Below are positions 18,025 to 27,202 of a stretch of 45,746 bases of DNA, one piece after another. Below the pieces are notes generated by a model. That model ran no database searches. It was given only the letters and a program-made list of their open reading frames with translations, and had not been told where the DNA came from. The DNA is from Akkermansiaceae bacterium (GTDB lineage: Bacteria > Verrucomicrobiota > Verrucomicrobiia > Verrucomicrobiales > Akkermansiaceae). The DNA is taken from contig JANXMQ010000253.1 of assembly GCA_025354565.1 (NCBI GenBank), positions 1-45,746 of the forward strand, given 5' to 3'. The number at the start of each line of letters is the position of its first letter. Position 1 is the stretch's first letter. The translations under genes and the position numbers were made by a program.

Positions 18025-18552
18025 ATGACACAAAGGCAATTCTACGACTGGCAAACACTTGGAGGCGCGAAAGACGTCTCCCGGCTCGTCGCAGCGTTAG
18101 AAGAGCGGGAAATTTCCTGGTGTATGATCGGTGGCCTCGCGGTGAATCATTGGGCACAAGAGCCTATGGCCACCGCTGATGTCGATCTCGTGATCGTGTC
18201 TGAAAAAATCGAAGAAGCGGCAGACACCCTGAAGAGTCTGGGATTTACCGAAAGCCGCTTTAAGTGGTCGATCAATTTCAAAGGTGAATCCAAAGTATCT
18301 ATTCAAATTAGCACTGAAGAAATATATCTGGATTTCCCGGAGCGTTCAATCGGGACCACCGTGCATGGAATCCTGATGCGGGTGGCTAGTTTAGAGGACA
18401 CTCTCAAAGGAAAAATCGCTGCTTACGTGGAACCTGCCCGTCGGCCCAGCAAGCGTCAGAAAGATCTCGCAGATATATCAAGGCTCCTTGAAGCCCATCC
18501 CGGCATCAAGGATCTGATCCCACAACCGATCTACGACAGACTCGAAAAATAA
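18025..18552 (+). CDS. nucleotidyltransferase-fold protein (AbiEii/MNT-like) inserted between sucC and sucD
   Basis: This 175-residue protein has the polymerase-beta nucleotidyltransferase core: CMIGGLAVNHW with G36-G37, followed by TADVDLVIV carrying D52 and D54, and a later acidic strand near EEIYLDFPE. The C-terminal part (MRVASLEDTLKGKIAAYVEPAR...KRQKDLADISRLLEAHP) is like the helical part of AbiEii-type and related stand-alone transferases, some of which are toxins that modify tRNA. No antitoxin or HEPN partner is adjacent. The start at 18025 (MTQRQFYDW) avoids an artificial extension into sucC. Its composition looks less G+C-rich than the flanking genes, suggesting acquisition. Function is not certain. 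Confidence 0.75.
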   Translation: MTQRQFYDWQTLGGAKDVSRLVAALEEREISWCMIGGLAVNHWAQEPMATADVDLVIVSEKIEEAADTLKSLGFTESRFKWSINFKGESKVSIQISTEEIYLDFPERSIGTTVHGILMRVASLEDTLKGKIAAYVEPARRPSKRQKDLADISRLLEAHPGIKDLIPQPIYDRLEK

Positions 18553-18576
18553 TTCATCCAAATTTCCTCACCCATT

Positions 18577-19473
18577 ATGGCCATCCTCATTGACGAAAAT
18601 ACCAAACTCCTTGTCCAAGGCATCACCGGCAGCTTCGGCGCGCGCCACGCTTCTCTATCACTCGCCTACGGCACTAAACTCGTCGCCGGCGTCACTCCGG
18701 GAAAAGGCGGGCAGAAGTTTGAAAATGTCGTGCCGATCTTTGATACTGTCAGTGAAGCAGTCAAAGAAACCGGAGCCACCGCATCCGCCATTTTCGTGCC
18801 ACCGCCATTCGCTGCCGATGCGATTCTCGAAGCCGCCGATGCAGGCGTGGAACTCATCGTCTGCATCACCGAAGGCATTCCCGTCATGGACATGATGCGT
18901 GTCAAGGAAGCGCTCCGTGGTTCCAAGTCCCGCCTTGTGGGTCCTAACTGCCCCGGACTGGTCACTCCGGGTCACGGTGAGAAATCGCACGGCGGTTGCC
19001 GCATCGGCATCGCACCGGGCTACATCCACAAGCGCGGCAACGTCGGCGTGGTTTCCCGTTCCGGCACACTCACTTACGAAGCGGTTTTCCAACTCACCCA
19101 GCTCGGCTATGGCCAGAGCACCTGCGTCGGCATCGGCGGCGATCCGATCAACGGCACGAATCACCTCGAAGTGTTAGAGATGTTCAACAACGACCCGGAA
19201 ACCGAGGCGATCATCATGATTGGTGAAATCGGCGGTAATGCGGAAGTCGATGCCGCACGCTGGGCGAAAGCCAATTGCAAGAAACCCATCGCTGGTTTCA
19301 TCGCCGGAGCCACCGCGCCTCCGGGCCGTCGGATGGGTCACGCCGGTGCCATCGTTGGCGGCGAGGAAGACACCGCTCAGGCGAAAAAGCGCATCCTCGC
19401 AGAGTGCGGCATCGCTGTCGCGGAGACTCCTTCCGATATGGCGAAGACGTTGTTGGAACGCTGGGGGAAGTGA
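18577..19473 (+). CDS. sucD: succinyl-CoA synthetase, alpha subunit
   Basis: This 298-residue subunit binds CoA and carries the phospho-histidine. It starts [21 protein letters not shown], then [32 protein letters not shown] and [36 protein letters not shown]. The active histidine is in [20 protein letters not shown]. It is 24 bp downstream of the inserted transferase gene. The DNA just upstream of the ATG shows no good Shine-Dalgarno, so its expression after the insertion may depend on read-through or a local promoter. Confidence 0.96.
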   Translation: MAILIDENTKLLVQGITGSFGARHASLSLAYGTKLVAGVTPGKGGQKFENVVPIFDTVSEAVKETGATASAIFVPPPFAADAILEAADAGVELIVCITEGIPVMDMMRVKEALRGSKSRLVGPNCPGLVTPGHGEKSHGGCRIGIAPGYIHKRGNVGVVSRSGTLTYEAVFQLTQLGYGQSTCVGIGGDPINGTNHLEVLEMFNNDPETEAIIMIGEIGGNAEVDAARWAKANCKKPIAGFIAGATAPPGRRMGHAGAIVGGEEDTAQAKKRILAECGIAVAETPSDMAKTLLERWGK

Positions 19474-19493
19474 GTTAGTAATTTCCCGCCACA

Positions 19494-20693
19494 GTGACCC
19501 CGACCTCACCATCCCCGCCGGTTCTAACTCCTGATCTTGAGATCAAGGACGCCCAACTGATTTTTAACCGTGTTTGGAGGGGACTGGAAAAAGAACTCGG
19601 CCGTGAGAATTTGCATTTTCCCAAGGAATTAATTCTGTTAGGTGGCGCGCCGGGTTCGGGTAAGGGGACGAACACTGCCTTCATCTGCAAAGTCCGCGGC
19701 ATCACGGCGGCGCCCATCGTCATCAGTGAACTGCTGGACTCCCCGGATGCCCGGCAAATCAAGTCCAGAGGCGGCATGGTCGGCGATGAGGAAGTCCTGC
19801 GCCTGCTGCTTCGCGAGCTACTAAAACCGCAGTTCCGCGACAGCGTGGTGCTCGATGGTTTTCCGCGCACGAAGGTCCAGGTCGAGTGTCTAAAGCTGTT
19901 CTACGACCAGATGATTGTGCTGCGACGCGAGTTTTCAGGCACCGCGCAGGCCCATCACTTCCGGCAGCCTACCGTCCACATCATGGTGCTCTTCGTCGAT
20001 GAGACGGAAAGTATCGCCCGTCAGCTCAAGCGCGGGCAGGAGGCGCTGGCGAGAAATGCCGAGGTCCGCCAATATGGTGTCGGAGCTTTGGTCGAGGAGC
20101 GCAACACCGACTTTGATCCCGATCTCGCACGCAATCGCTACCGGACTTTTAAAGAGAAGACTTACGACGCCCTCGTTTCTCTGAAGGAAATTTTCCACTA
20201 TCATTTCATCAACGCCCAGGCACCGATCGAAATCGTCCAACAGAACATCATCAACGAACTCGCCTATCAGAGTTCTTTGGAGCTGGACCCGCGCACTTAT
20301 GATACTTTGCGTCACATCCCCTTGGCGGATGAGATCGTCCAGAGTGCGCGCCAGGAACTCGTCAACCGCCTCGATAGCTATCAGGTCGAGCACCCGGAGT
20401 TATTACAAACGGTGGTTGATTTTATCCAAGGGAAAATGATGCCCATCATCAAGCGTTACGCGGTGAGCGGACGGGCCATGATCAACACGGAGGACTGCCT
20501 CTTTTGCAATCCGACCGCCATCGCGATCCTGATCGACATTTTTTCCGAGCGGGGATTCCGTGCCAGCGTGGACATCCACGTTCAGGAAATTCCGGAGTGC
20601 TTCGATTTGGTAACCGGAAAAATCAAGACCCGTGACAAGCGCGTTTACCGGATCATGATTCTGTTCGAGGGATCGAAAATCCGCCGTGGTTGA
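19494..20693 (+). CDS. adenylate-kinase-like protein with a long unexplained C-terminal region
   Basis: This 399-residue protein starts at GTG 19494 (MTPTSPSPPVLTP...). Residues about 45-260 form a nucleoside-monophosphate-kinase fold: P-loop GGAPGSGKGT (50-59), GMVGDEEVLRLLLREL, VLDGFPRT (119-126), and a lid-like FVDETESIARQLKRGQE. The last roughly 130 residues (DTLRHIPLADEIVQSARQEL..., FIQGKMMPIIKRYA, MINTEDCLFCNPTAIAILID, RVYRIMILFEGSK) match no domain I recognise. Typical adenylate kinases are about 215 residues. The gene lies 20 bp after sucD, so it may be co-transcribed with succinyl-CoA synthetase. NMP kinase activity is likely; the extension may be regulatory or enzymatic. Confidence 0.7.
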   Translation: MTPTSPSPPVLTPDLEIKDAQLIFNRVWRGLEKELGRENLHFPKELILLGGAPGSGKGTNTAFICKVRGITAAPIVISELLDSPDARQIKSRGGMVGDEEVLRLLLRELLKPQFRDSVVLDGFPRTKVQVECLKLFYDQMIVLRREFSGTAQAHHFRQPTVHIMVLFVDETESIARQLKRGQEALARNAEVRQYGVGALVEERNTDFDPDLARNRYRTFKEKTYDALVSLKEIFHYHFINAQAPIEIVQQNIINELAYQSSLELDPRTYDTLRHIPLADEIVQSARQELVNRLDSYQVEHPELLQTVVDFIQGKMMPIIKRYAVSGRAMINTEDCLFCNPTAIAILIDIFSERGFRASVDIHVQEIPECFDLVTGKIKTRDKRVYRIMILFEGSKIRRG

Positions 20694-20701
20694 TCATACG
20701 T

Positions 20702-20717
20702 GCGGAATAAATTCCGC
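20702..20717 (+). terminator. hairpin after the kinase-like gene
   Basis: GCGGAAT (20702-20708), AA, ATTCCGC (20711-20717) starts 9 bp after the stop. A T-run (TTTTT) occurs only about 13 bp later, so this is a possible but not classical terminator. Confidence 0.45.
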
Positions 20718-20776
20718 GTTCCAGTTGCATGTTTTTCCGTGACCATCGCGCCACCGCCGGGCTATCAGTTGCGGGC

Positions 20777-21499
20777 GTGAAATTTCTCCCCCTGATTTGT
20801 AGTTCGCTGCTGCTTGCTTGTTGCACTCCTTATGTGACCCGCCAGGAAGCGGTGGCCACGGCTTACCGCTATACCCAAGTGACCTGGATGCCCGAGGCAC
20901 GGCACGTCCGCCATGGTCCTGACTCGCAAGGAATCATGGTCCACACGCCGGATCTAACATCAGGAAAATACGGCGACAAACATGGCTGGTGGCAGCCGGG
21001 TAAACTGGCGCAAAGCCTGCCCTATCAGTGGGGCGGCTTCGACACGCCGGAATCGTTTCTGGAAAAAATCGCCGCCGGAAAAAAAGCGGGCGACATCGCG
21101 GATGAGGCGAAGCGCAAACTCGGCGACGCCGGCACCAGCAAGGAGTCCTGCGGCATCGACTGCTCTGGCTTTGTCTCGCGCTGTTGGAATCTAACACGAC
21201 CCTATTCCACCAGCGAACTCCATCGGATTTGCGATCCGCTCGCCTCGTGGGATGAACTGCGACCGGGCGACATTCTCCTCAACGACAAGCACGTTGTATT
21301 GTTCGCGAAATGGAAAGTGCCGGGCAGGGAAATGGACGCCTTCGAGGCCGGGCCGTATCCAGTCTGGCGGGTCAGCGCCTGCGGACTGCGCAAGGATCGG
21401 TTGGAACCGCACGGCTATCACCCTTGGCGCTACCGGGGAATGGTGGAGATTGCCGAGCCGGGAAGCCCGGCGCCCCGGCGGGCTTGGCACGGGTGGTAG
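20777..21499 (+). CDS. NlpC/P60-like lipoprotein, putative peptidoglycan hydrolase
   Basis: From GTG 20777 the protein (240 residues) starts MKFLPLICSSLLLACCTPY, a lipoprotein signal with lipobox L12-L13-A14-C15, which decided the start over ATG 20729. The C-terminal half contains C129 in CGIDCSGFVSRCW and H172 in LRPGDILLNDKHVVLFAKW, the Cys-His arrangement of NlpC/P60 cysteine peptidases. The region between (YQWGGFDTPESFLEKIAAGKKAGDIADEAKRKLGD) is an unusual insert. It probably cuts peptide bonds in peptidoglycan. The catalytic polar third residue is not clear from sequence alone. Confidence 0.75.
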   Translation: MKFLPLICSSLLLACCTPYVTRQEAVATAYRYTQVTWMPEARHVRHGPDSQGIMVHTPDLTSGKYGDKHGWWQPGKLAQSLPYQWGGFDTPESFLEKIAAGKKAGDIADEAKRKLGDAGTSKESCGIDCSGFVSRCWNLTRPYSTSELHRICDPLASWDELRPGDILLNDKHVVLFAKWKVPGREMDAFEAGPYPVWRVSACGLRKDRLEPHGYHPWRYRGMVEIAEPGSPAPRRAWHGW

Positions 21500-21510
21500 C
21501 GGGGGAGGGA

Positions 21511-21540
21511 GAGATAGGGGATTGGAGATAGGAGATAGAT
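21511..21540. repeat. purine-rich micro-repeat between nlpC-like gene and corA
   Basis: GAGATAGG occurs at 21511-21518 and 21525-21532 and a near copy GAGATAGA at 21532-21539, in a strongly purine-biased stretch (21500-21545). It lies between the convergent ends of two genes. Confidence 0.7.
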
Positions 21541-21550
21541 CGAGGGCATT

Positions 21551-22642
21551 TTATAGCCATTTCATTTTGCGGAAAATGATGAGCTGGACCACGGCGATCG
21601 TTGCCATGAGGAGGATGCAATCGACATAACCATGGGGCAGATAGAGCTCCGGCATGTTGAGTGGGAGCTTGTCTCCCGAGGGAGTTTCGGGGGCGAAGTT
21701 CATGCCGTAAACTCCGGCGATGAAAGTGAGCGGGATGAAAATGGAAGTGATGACGGTGAGAACACGCATGACCTCATTGGTCCGCAATCCGACGCTGGAG
21801 TGATAGAGTTCCATCAACCCGGCGGTGATATCCTTATAGCTCTCCACCAGGTCCATGAGTTGCACCGTGTGGTCATAGCAATCGCGCAGGAAAACCTTGG
21901 TCGGAGAAGCGACGAAACCCGAAGCGTCATGCAGCAGCGAATTCACCACGTCCCGCAGCGGCCAGATGTAGCGACGGAGTTGGGTGAGGTTGCGCTTGTA
22001 GTCGTGCAATGTTAGAACCATTTCCCGCGAGGGGCTCTTTAATAATTCAGTCTCCAGATCCTCGATGTCGGAGCCGAGTGCCTCTAACACGGGGTAATAA
22101 TGGTCAATGATAGAATCTAGCAGCGCGTAGGCGAGGTAGTCCGCCTTCGACTTGCGGATCGAACCGCGACCAGAGCGGATGCGGCTGCGGACGGGTTCGA
22201 ACACATCATACTCCGCCTCCTCTTGAATGGTGATGAGAAAATTCCTACCAAGGAACATGCTGACCTGCTCGCCGCAGATCACGGATTTACTATCCTGATA
22301 GACCATCTGCGCGACGATGAAAAGATAGTCAGGGAAAATCTCACACTTCGGGCGTTGGCCAGTGTTCAAAACATCCTCGAGGGCGAGCGGGTGGAGGTCG
22401 AATTTTTCCCCGAGTTTCCTGAAAGTCTCTACGTCGCCCAAGCCGTCGATGTTGATCCAAGTGACTTTCCCGCTGTCGAGCGGGTGCGCGAGTTGATCGA
22501 TGCTGGCGATCTCGCGTTCTCGCAGGTCTTCATGGTTATACTCGATGATCTGGATCTTCGGTGCGACAACTTGCCCATTCACCAGATGCGGGAGGAGTGT
22601 CGCGGGAGCAGAGCCGGGTGAAGAACGACGGGGCTTGAACAT
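21551..22642 (-). CDS. corA: CorA-type magnesium/cobalt channel
   Basis: This 363-residue protein has the CorA layout: a long acidic/helical cytoplasmic domain (VTWINIDGLGDVETFRKLGEKFDLHPLALEDVLN near the N-terminus, and RREDL-type helices before the membrane) and two C-terminal helices. The hallmark Y-G-M-N-F is seen in FIAGVYGMNFAPETP after the first helix (LTVITSIFIPLTFIAGV). The second helix is CILLMATIAVVQLIIF, followed by a basic end RKMKWL. CorA imports magnesium, sometimes cobalt, at the inner membrane. It is 19 bp downstream of mgtE on the same strand, so the two uptake systems are probably one operon. Confidence 0.93.
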   Translation of the reverse strand: MFKPRRSSPGSAPATLLPHLVNGQVVAPKIQIIEYNHEDLREREIASIDQLAHPLDSGKVTWINIDGLGDVETFRKLGEKFDLHPLALEDVLNTGQRPKCEIFPDYLFIVAQMVYQDSKSVICGEQVSMFLGRNFLITIQEEAEYDVFEPVRSRIRSGRGSIRKSKADYLAYALLDSIIDHYYPVLEALGSDIEDLETELLKSPSREMVLTLHDYKRNLTQLRRYIWPLRDVVNSLLHDASGFVASPTKVFLRDCYDHTVQLMDLVESYKDITAGLMELYHSSVGLRTNEVMRVLTVITSIFIPLTFIAGVYGMNFAPETPSGDKLPLNMPELYLPHGYVDCILLMATIAVVQLIIFRKMKWL

Positions 22643-22661
22643 GGGGTGTTAGGAATCGTTT

Positions 22662-24041
22662 CTATAACAAGGTGCCGTGGAGGATGATACCTGCCACCGC
22701 AAAGTAAATGATCAGGCCGGTGACATCGACAAGCGTGGCCACGAAGGGGGCGGAGGAGGTCGCCGGGTCGAGACCGAGACGCTTGAGGAGAAATGGCAGC
22801 ATCGAACCTGATAGTGTGCCCCACAGCACCACACCGATTAGGGAAACTCCGACAGTGATCGCGATGAGCAGCCAGTGCACACCATAGACACTTGAAAAAT
22901 ACGACCAGATCGCAATTCGCAGGATGCCGAGAGTTGCAAGAATCAGGCCGAGGGCGAGGCCTGATAGAATTTCCCGTTTCATCACCCGCCACCAGTCGAT
23001 CAGCCCGACCTCACCGATCGCCATGGCCCGGATGATGAGCGTGGCGGCCTGCGAGCCACTGTTGCCGCCGCTGGATATGATCAGTGGCAGGAACAGCGTT
23101 AATACCACCGCCTTGGCGATCTGATCTTGATAGTAACTAAGCGCCGAGGCGGTTAGCATTTCTCCGAGAAACAACACGACCAGCCAGGTTGCCCGTTTGC
23201 GGATCAATAGGCCCAACGAAATATCCATGTAGGGTTCATCGAGCTGCTCCATGCCCCCGATCTTGTGGATGTCTTCAGTGGCTTCTTCTTCCGCCACGTC
23301 GAAAATATCATCCACCGTAACGATGCCAACGAGACCACCATTGCGGTCGATGACAGGAAGCACCGTGCGGTCGTATTTCCGGAAGGTGGCGACGGCGGTT
23401 TCCTGATCGTCCGTGGCATGGAGGGCGGTAAAAAATCCGTCGCGCAGCTCGCTGACTTTCTTGTCTAACGGACACAACAGGCACTCGCGGATGCGGACAT
23501 CATCTAGCAGCTTGCCATCGCTATCGACCACGTAGAGCACGTTCAGTGTTTCGCTATCCCGCCCGTTGGTGCGGATGTGGTCGAGCACTTGGCTGACCGT
23601 CCATGAGTCGCGGATGACCAAATACTCGGAAGTCATCATCCGGCCGATACTGTCCTCGGGATAATCCAGCAGCTTGAGCGCCACCTGCCGTTCGCCGGGA
23701 GAAAGCGAGTTCACCAAGCGGGCACAGACCTGGGTGGGCAGTTCTTCTAACAGCGCAGTGCGGTCATCCGCGGCCATCGCGTCGAGGATTTTTGCGGCCT
23801 CCTCGTTGCCCATCGCGTGAATCAATTTTTCCTGCGCCTCCAGCGGCAGGTATTCGAACAATTCCGCAGCCTTGTCGGTGGGCAAGAGGCGGAACAACAC
23901 CGCTTGTTCGACCGGGGAAAGTTCCTCCATCATCTCCGCCGAATCCGCTGGCGGGAGATTCGATAACTCGGCCTTGATCCCGGCGAATTTCCGTTCACGA
24001 AGGAGTTGGGCGAGGTCGGGGGCTTGGAGAATTTCGCTCAT
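22662..24041 (-). CDS. mgtE: MgtE-type magnesium transporter
   Basis: At 459 residues it is standard length. The order is: MgtE N superhelical domain (LSPVEQAVLFRLLPTDKAAELFEYLP, EELPTQVCARLVNSLS), two CBS repeats (MMTSEYLVIRDSWTVSQVLDHIR and FFTALHATDDQETAVATFRKYD...GIVTVDDIFDV), a plug helix (EEEATEDIHKIGGMEQLDEPY), then five transmembrane helices with SSGGNSGSQAATLIIRAMAIGE lining the pore. MgtE is a magnesium-gated channel. I start it at MSEILQAPDLAQLLRE rather than 95 residues upstream. It leads an mgtE-corA operon and is divergent from the next gene. Confidence 0.94.
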   Translation of the reverse strand: MSEILQAPDLAQLLRERKFAGIKAELSNLPPADSAEMMEELSPVEQAVLFRLLPTDKAAELFEYLPLEAQEKLIHAMGNEEAAKILDAMAADDRTALLEELPTQVCARLVNSLSPGERQVALKLLDYPEDSIGRMMTSEYLVIRDSWTVSQVLDHIRTNGRDSETLNVLYVVDSDGKLLDDVRIRECLLCPLDKKVSELRDGFFTALHATDDQETAVATFRKYDRTVLPVIDRNGGLVGIVTVDDIFDVAEEEATEDIHKIGGMEQLDEPYMDISLGLLIRKRATWLVVLFLGEMLTASALSYYQDQIAKAVVLTLFLPLIISSGGNSGSQAATLIIRAMAIGEVGLIDWWRVMKREILSGLALGLILATLGILRIAIWSYFSSVYGVHWLLIAITVGVSLIGVVLWGTLSGSMLPFLLKRLGLDPATSSAPFVATLVDVTGLIIYFAVAGIILHGTLL

Positions 24042-24148
24042 GAGAAAATGCGGGCTGCGCGAGTGTCCGGGACAATCCCCGACGCGTCCAGCCTTTGACA
24101 CAGGGAAAATGAAATGCGGCCAGCGCGGTGGGGCGTTTTCGCGCTCTG

Positions 24149-26320
24149 ATGGCCACCACTTTGGGGAAACTCCATATCGCGACTTCCCATTTTTCGCAGG
24201 ATTCCGTAAGCGTCGGAGTGTCCGAAATTTCAAGCCGCCTGATCGAAACCGCCGTCCGACCATTGACGGAAAATGTCGAGCAGCGACTGGTCGGAGCCGC
24301 CTATCTGGAATCGCTGCAAGACTCACGCACCGGCGGCGAAGCGGTATTGATCCAGCGCTGGGACGAGGTGGATGCGGCGACCTTCCGCGTCCGCTGGCGG
24401 CTGATCTTGCTGGCGGTGGTCGTTGTGCTCGCAGGGTGGGTGGGATTTACGGAGTTTGAAAACACGCGGTTTTTGCTCACGGCCCGTCAATTGTGGAACA
24501 TAGGTTATGGTTTTTCCACAGATCAAGCTGAGGAACGGATCGCCCGGAAGCTGACCCCGGCACAACAGCTCCTGGTGTTCGGTGATCTAACCAAATCTGA
24601 CCAGTTAGGACGTAAGGAAGGTCTCTGGCGCAGCGATCCGGAGAACCCCGGCTTCTACATCGAGTATGCTATCGCCTTTGCGAGTGAAACCAGTCACTTG
24701 CCACCGGATTTTCTGGAAACGGCACGGCGCATTGATCCTGAGAATGCCTGGTTCACGTATTTTGCCGCCGCAGTCGAAGCACAAGACTGCGTGGTCAAGA
24801 AGTACCGCAAAGGCACGCGTGTCAGTGGCAAAATGACATACTCCGAGCCCATAGCATGGGAAATCAAGGATCAGGCGCGACTCGACCGGGCGCTAACAAT
24901 CCTGCGTGAGACGAGAAACCAAACCAAGTATGAGACTTATCAATTAGATTTGCTGAAACGGCGCGTGGCCTTGCTACCCCATGGAAATCTTATCGAAAGC
25001 TTGGCTTCATCCACTTGCCTCGGCGAAGTTTCTCGATCACCGGGGATACCTTTACGCCATTTGGTAAATGCAATGGCAGCGAAGGCATGGACCGCCGGAG
25101 AGGAAAAGAATGCCACAGCGCTGCGGAAAATCGTTGCCGACGGAGACAAATTTCTCCGCGCTTCCGCGGCCATTCCACCGCAAGCGATCGTTGAGGAATT
25201 GGTTATTTCATCCAACGCTGTGACCCTTGCACAGAGTTTTGGACCAGCTTTGGAGAACATCGGATTTCCTGACGAAGCCAAGCCATGGCATCAGATCGAA
25301 GAACGGTTGCAAGAATTCAGGGACTCACGCGGGCATCGTGAATTCAAGGTCGATGGCAAGGTGGTGCCGGATCATTTGAAAACCGATCTGCTGAGTAGTG
25401 TGGAATTGCTGGCGAGGCAAACAGCGAAGCCACCCCCGCTAACAGACTCGGATTTGCGGCCGGGACGCATGATCGAGCGCGAGATTTTATCCCGCTTTTG
25501 CTGCTACGCTGCGTGGGTGCTGCTGGCAGTGATGAGCGGGCTAGTCGCGCTGTATCGCTGCCGTCTGACGCGCGTGGTGAGATGCCTGGCGAGGCGGATG
25601 GAATGCCAGTTGGATGCGGTGGATTGGGGGTGGATGGTCGGATTAGGGGTTGTTCTGCCGTTGATCTATGTGCTCGCGGTGGATCGACTGACGCCGTGGG
25701 GCGGAAGGGATTACGGCCTGAAGGGGACGCTGATGTTGCTGCCGATGGCGCAATTTCTCGGACTGCTGGTGCTGTGGTGTTGCGCGCCGCTGCCGGTGAT
25801 TCAGTGGCGTCTGAGGCAACGCCTGGTAATCTTCGGCTACGGCGGTGGCTCGCGCTGGCTGGATGGGCTGGCCATCGTCTGCGCGGCGGCGTTTGTGCCG
25901 GTCAACGGCTGGGCGGCGATGGTGGGCACGATCCCGGCTTTGTGGATTGATAAACTCAACTGGCGGGGCGTCACTATCGATGGCCGCGCTACGAACGAAA
26001 TGCCGCTGTGGCTGGCAGTCGGGCTGTTAGGATTGCCGGTGCTGTGCTTGCTGACTCGGATGGGGATGGCATTATTGAGCGGACATGAACGGCTACTCTA
26101 CCGGGCGAGCACGGCACGCGCGATGATCCCGGTTTTCGCCTCGGCGATGGTGGCAATCCTCGCGGTAACACCGGTGTTCAAGCTGGCCGAGCGACACTGG
26201 TTTGCCCAAGAGCATCTGATGAAAATGGACCCGGCCTATCCGGCGTGGTCGCATTACGAATATCTGATCGCGGTCGAGCTGCACAAGGAATTGGCTGAGG
26301 CGACTGGATATGGGAAGTGA
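24149..26320 (+). CDS. large membrane protein of unknown function, first gene of a seven-gene cluster
   Basis: From MATTLGKLHIATSHF this is 723 residues. Residues 1-83 look cytoplasmic, with a VGVSEISSRLIETAVRPL helix. Residues 85-101 (LILLAVVVVLAGWVGF) form one helix. About 105-455 is a soluble helical region with tetratricopeptide-like spacing (NPGFYIEYAIAFASE, FLETARRIDPENAWFTYFAAAVEA, QARLDRALTILRETR), and several membrane helices follow to the end (YAAWVLLAVMSGLVALY, WMVGLGVVLPLIYVLAV and others). I do not recognise the family. Downstream gene order suggests an envelope or secretion role, but that is weak inference. Confidence 0.75.
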   Translation: MATTLGKLHIATSHFSQDSVSVGVSEISSRLIETAVRPLTENVEQRLVGAAYLESLQDSRTGGEAVLIQRWDEVDAATFRVRWRLILLAVVVVLAGWVGFTEFENTRFLLTARQLWNIGYGFSTDQAEERIARKLTPAQQLLVFGDLTKSDQLGRKEGLWRSDPENPGFYIEYAIAFASETSHLPPDFLETARRIDPENAWFTYFAAAVEAQDCVVKKYRKGTRVSGKMTYSEPIAWEIKDQARLDRALTILRETRNQTKYETYQLDLLKRRVALLPHGNLIESLASSTCLGEVSRSPGIPLRHLVNAMAAKAWTAGEEKNATALRKIVADGDKFLRASAAIPPQAIVEELVISSNAVTLAQSFGPALENIGFPDEAKPWHQIEERLQEFRDSRGHREFKVDGKVVPDHLKTDLLSSVELLARQTAKPPPLTDSDLRPGRMIEREILSRFCCYAAWVLLAVMSGLVALYRCRLTRVVRCLARRMECQLDAVDWGWMVGLGVVLPLIYVLAVDRLTPWGGRDYGLKGTLMLLPMAQFLGLLVLWCCAPLPVIQWRLRQRLVIFGYGGGSRWLDGLAIVCAAAFVPVNGWAAMVGTIPALWIDKLNWRGVTIDGRATNEMPLWLAVGLLGLPVLCLLTRMGMALLSGHERLLYRASTARAMIPVFASAMVAILAVTPVFKLAERHWFAQEHLMKMDPAYPAWSHYEYLIAVELHKELAEATGYGK

Positions 26321-26383
26321 AGAGGGATTTTCCCGCGAATTTTGCGGATTGCCGAACGTGCCCGGCAATGTCAGACTTCGGTC

Positions 26384-27202
26384 GTGAAATTCAGTCGCAC
26401 CTGCCTGCTCGTGGCCTTCTCCGCATTATCGGTTCCGCTCGGGGCCGAGGAACCAAAAGGAGTGATTCCCAAGGACTTGGTCGATGATCCACACGTACGC
26501 GAAGAGTTGGCGGTCAACGAGTTCACCGCGCCCTCGATTTCAAAATTGTTCGACACCTTGCAATTTCTGATGCCGATCGCGGAAGTGCCGCGAAAAATGC
26601 CGGCGCGGATGGCGCAGGATCGGGCGGATCTGGCGATCGAGCTGGGCTTTCTCATCGCCGACGGATTTCTGCTAGTGCAGGCCCAGCAGTTGGATCAGGT
26701 GCCGAATATGGCTAAGGATCTAACTCGCTATGGCAAGGCCCTGGGTGCGGGAGATCGCGTGAACCGCCATGCCGCAGGATTGCTAGATGCGGCGAAGAAG
26801 AATGATGTGGCGCAGTTGAAAAAGGAACTAACCGCCACCCAGCACGATGTGGAGGCGGAATTGGTTTCCCTGCGCGATGCGGATCTGGCGCACCTGATTT
26901 CGCTCGGCGGTTGGATTCGCGCGCTTGAGGTTTCGACCGTGGCGGTGGACAAACAATTTTCCGTGGAGCGCGCCCGCAAGGTCATGCGTGAGGACATCGC
27001 GGACTATTACACCGAGTCGGTCGCCGGGTTGGAACCGAAAATTTCCGAACGCCCGAACTACCTCGCCATGCGTGATCTGTTAGCCGGCCTCCGGATGGAG
27101 ATGGTCTTGAAGGATGGCGAGGATCCGACGGTGCCGATGATGGCGGACCTCCGCAAGCAGGCCGCGAAGTTGGTGGAACTCGCACTTCAGCGTCAACAAT
27201 GA
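26384..27202 (+). CDS. exported alpha-helical protein of unknown function
   Basis: From GTG 26384 the 272-residue protein starts MKFSRTCLLVAFSALSVPLGAEE, a signal peptide, which decided the start. The mature part is almost wholly helical and rich in A/L/D/R: FTAPSISKLFDTLQFL, RADLAIELGFLIADGFLLVQ, MAKDLTRYGKALGAGDRV, LLDAAKKNDVAQLKKELTATQHDVEAEL, and LISLGGWIRALEVSTVAV. I do not recognise the family. It follows the large membrane protein by 63 bp and overlaps the next gene by four bases, so it is part of that cluster and may be a periplasmic partner. Confidence 0.75.
   Translation: MKFSRTCLLVAFSALSVPLGAEEPKGVIPKDLVDDPHVREELAVNEFTAPSISKLFDTLQFLMPIAEVPRKMPARMAQDRADLAIELGFLIADGFLLVQAQQLDQVPNMAKDLTRYGKALGAGDRVNRHAAGLLDAAKKNDVAQLKKELTATQHDVEAELVSLRDADLAHLISLGGWIRALEVSTVAVDKQFSVERARKVMREDIADYYTESVAGLEPKISERPNYLAMRDLLAGLRMEMVLKDGEDPTVPMMADLRKQAAKLVELALQRQQ

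Noticed and set aside
18658-19164. Minus-strand frame in sucD
   Set aside because: Shadow of a conserved gene; acidic/Gly-rich translation without domains.
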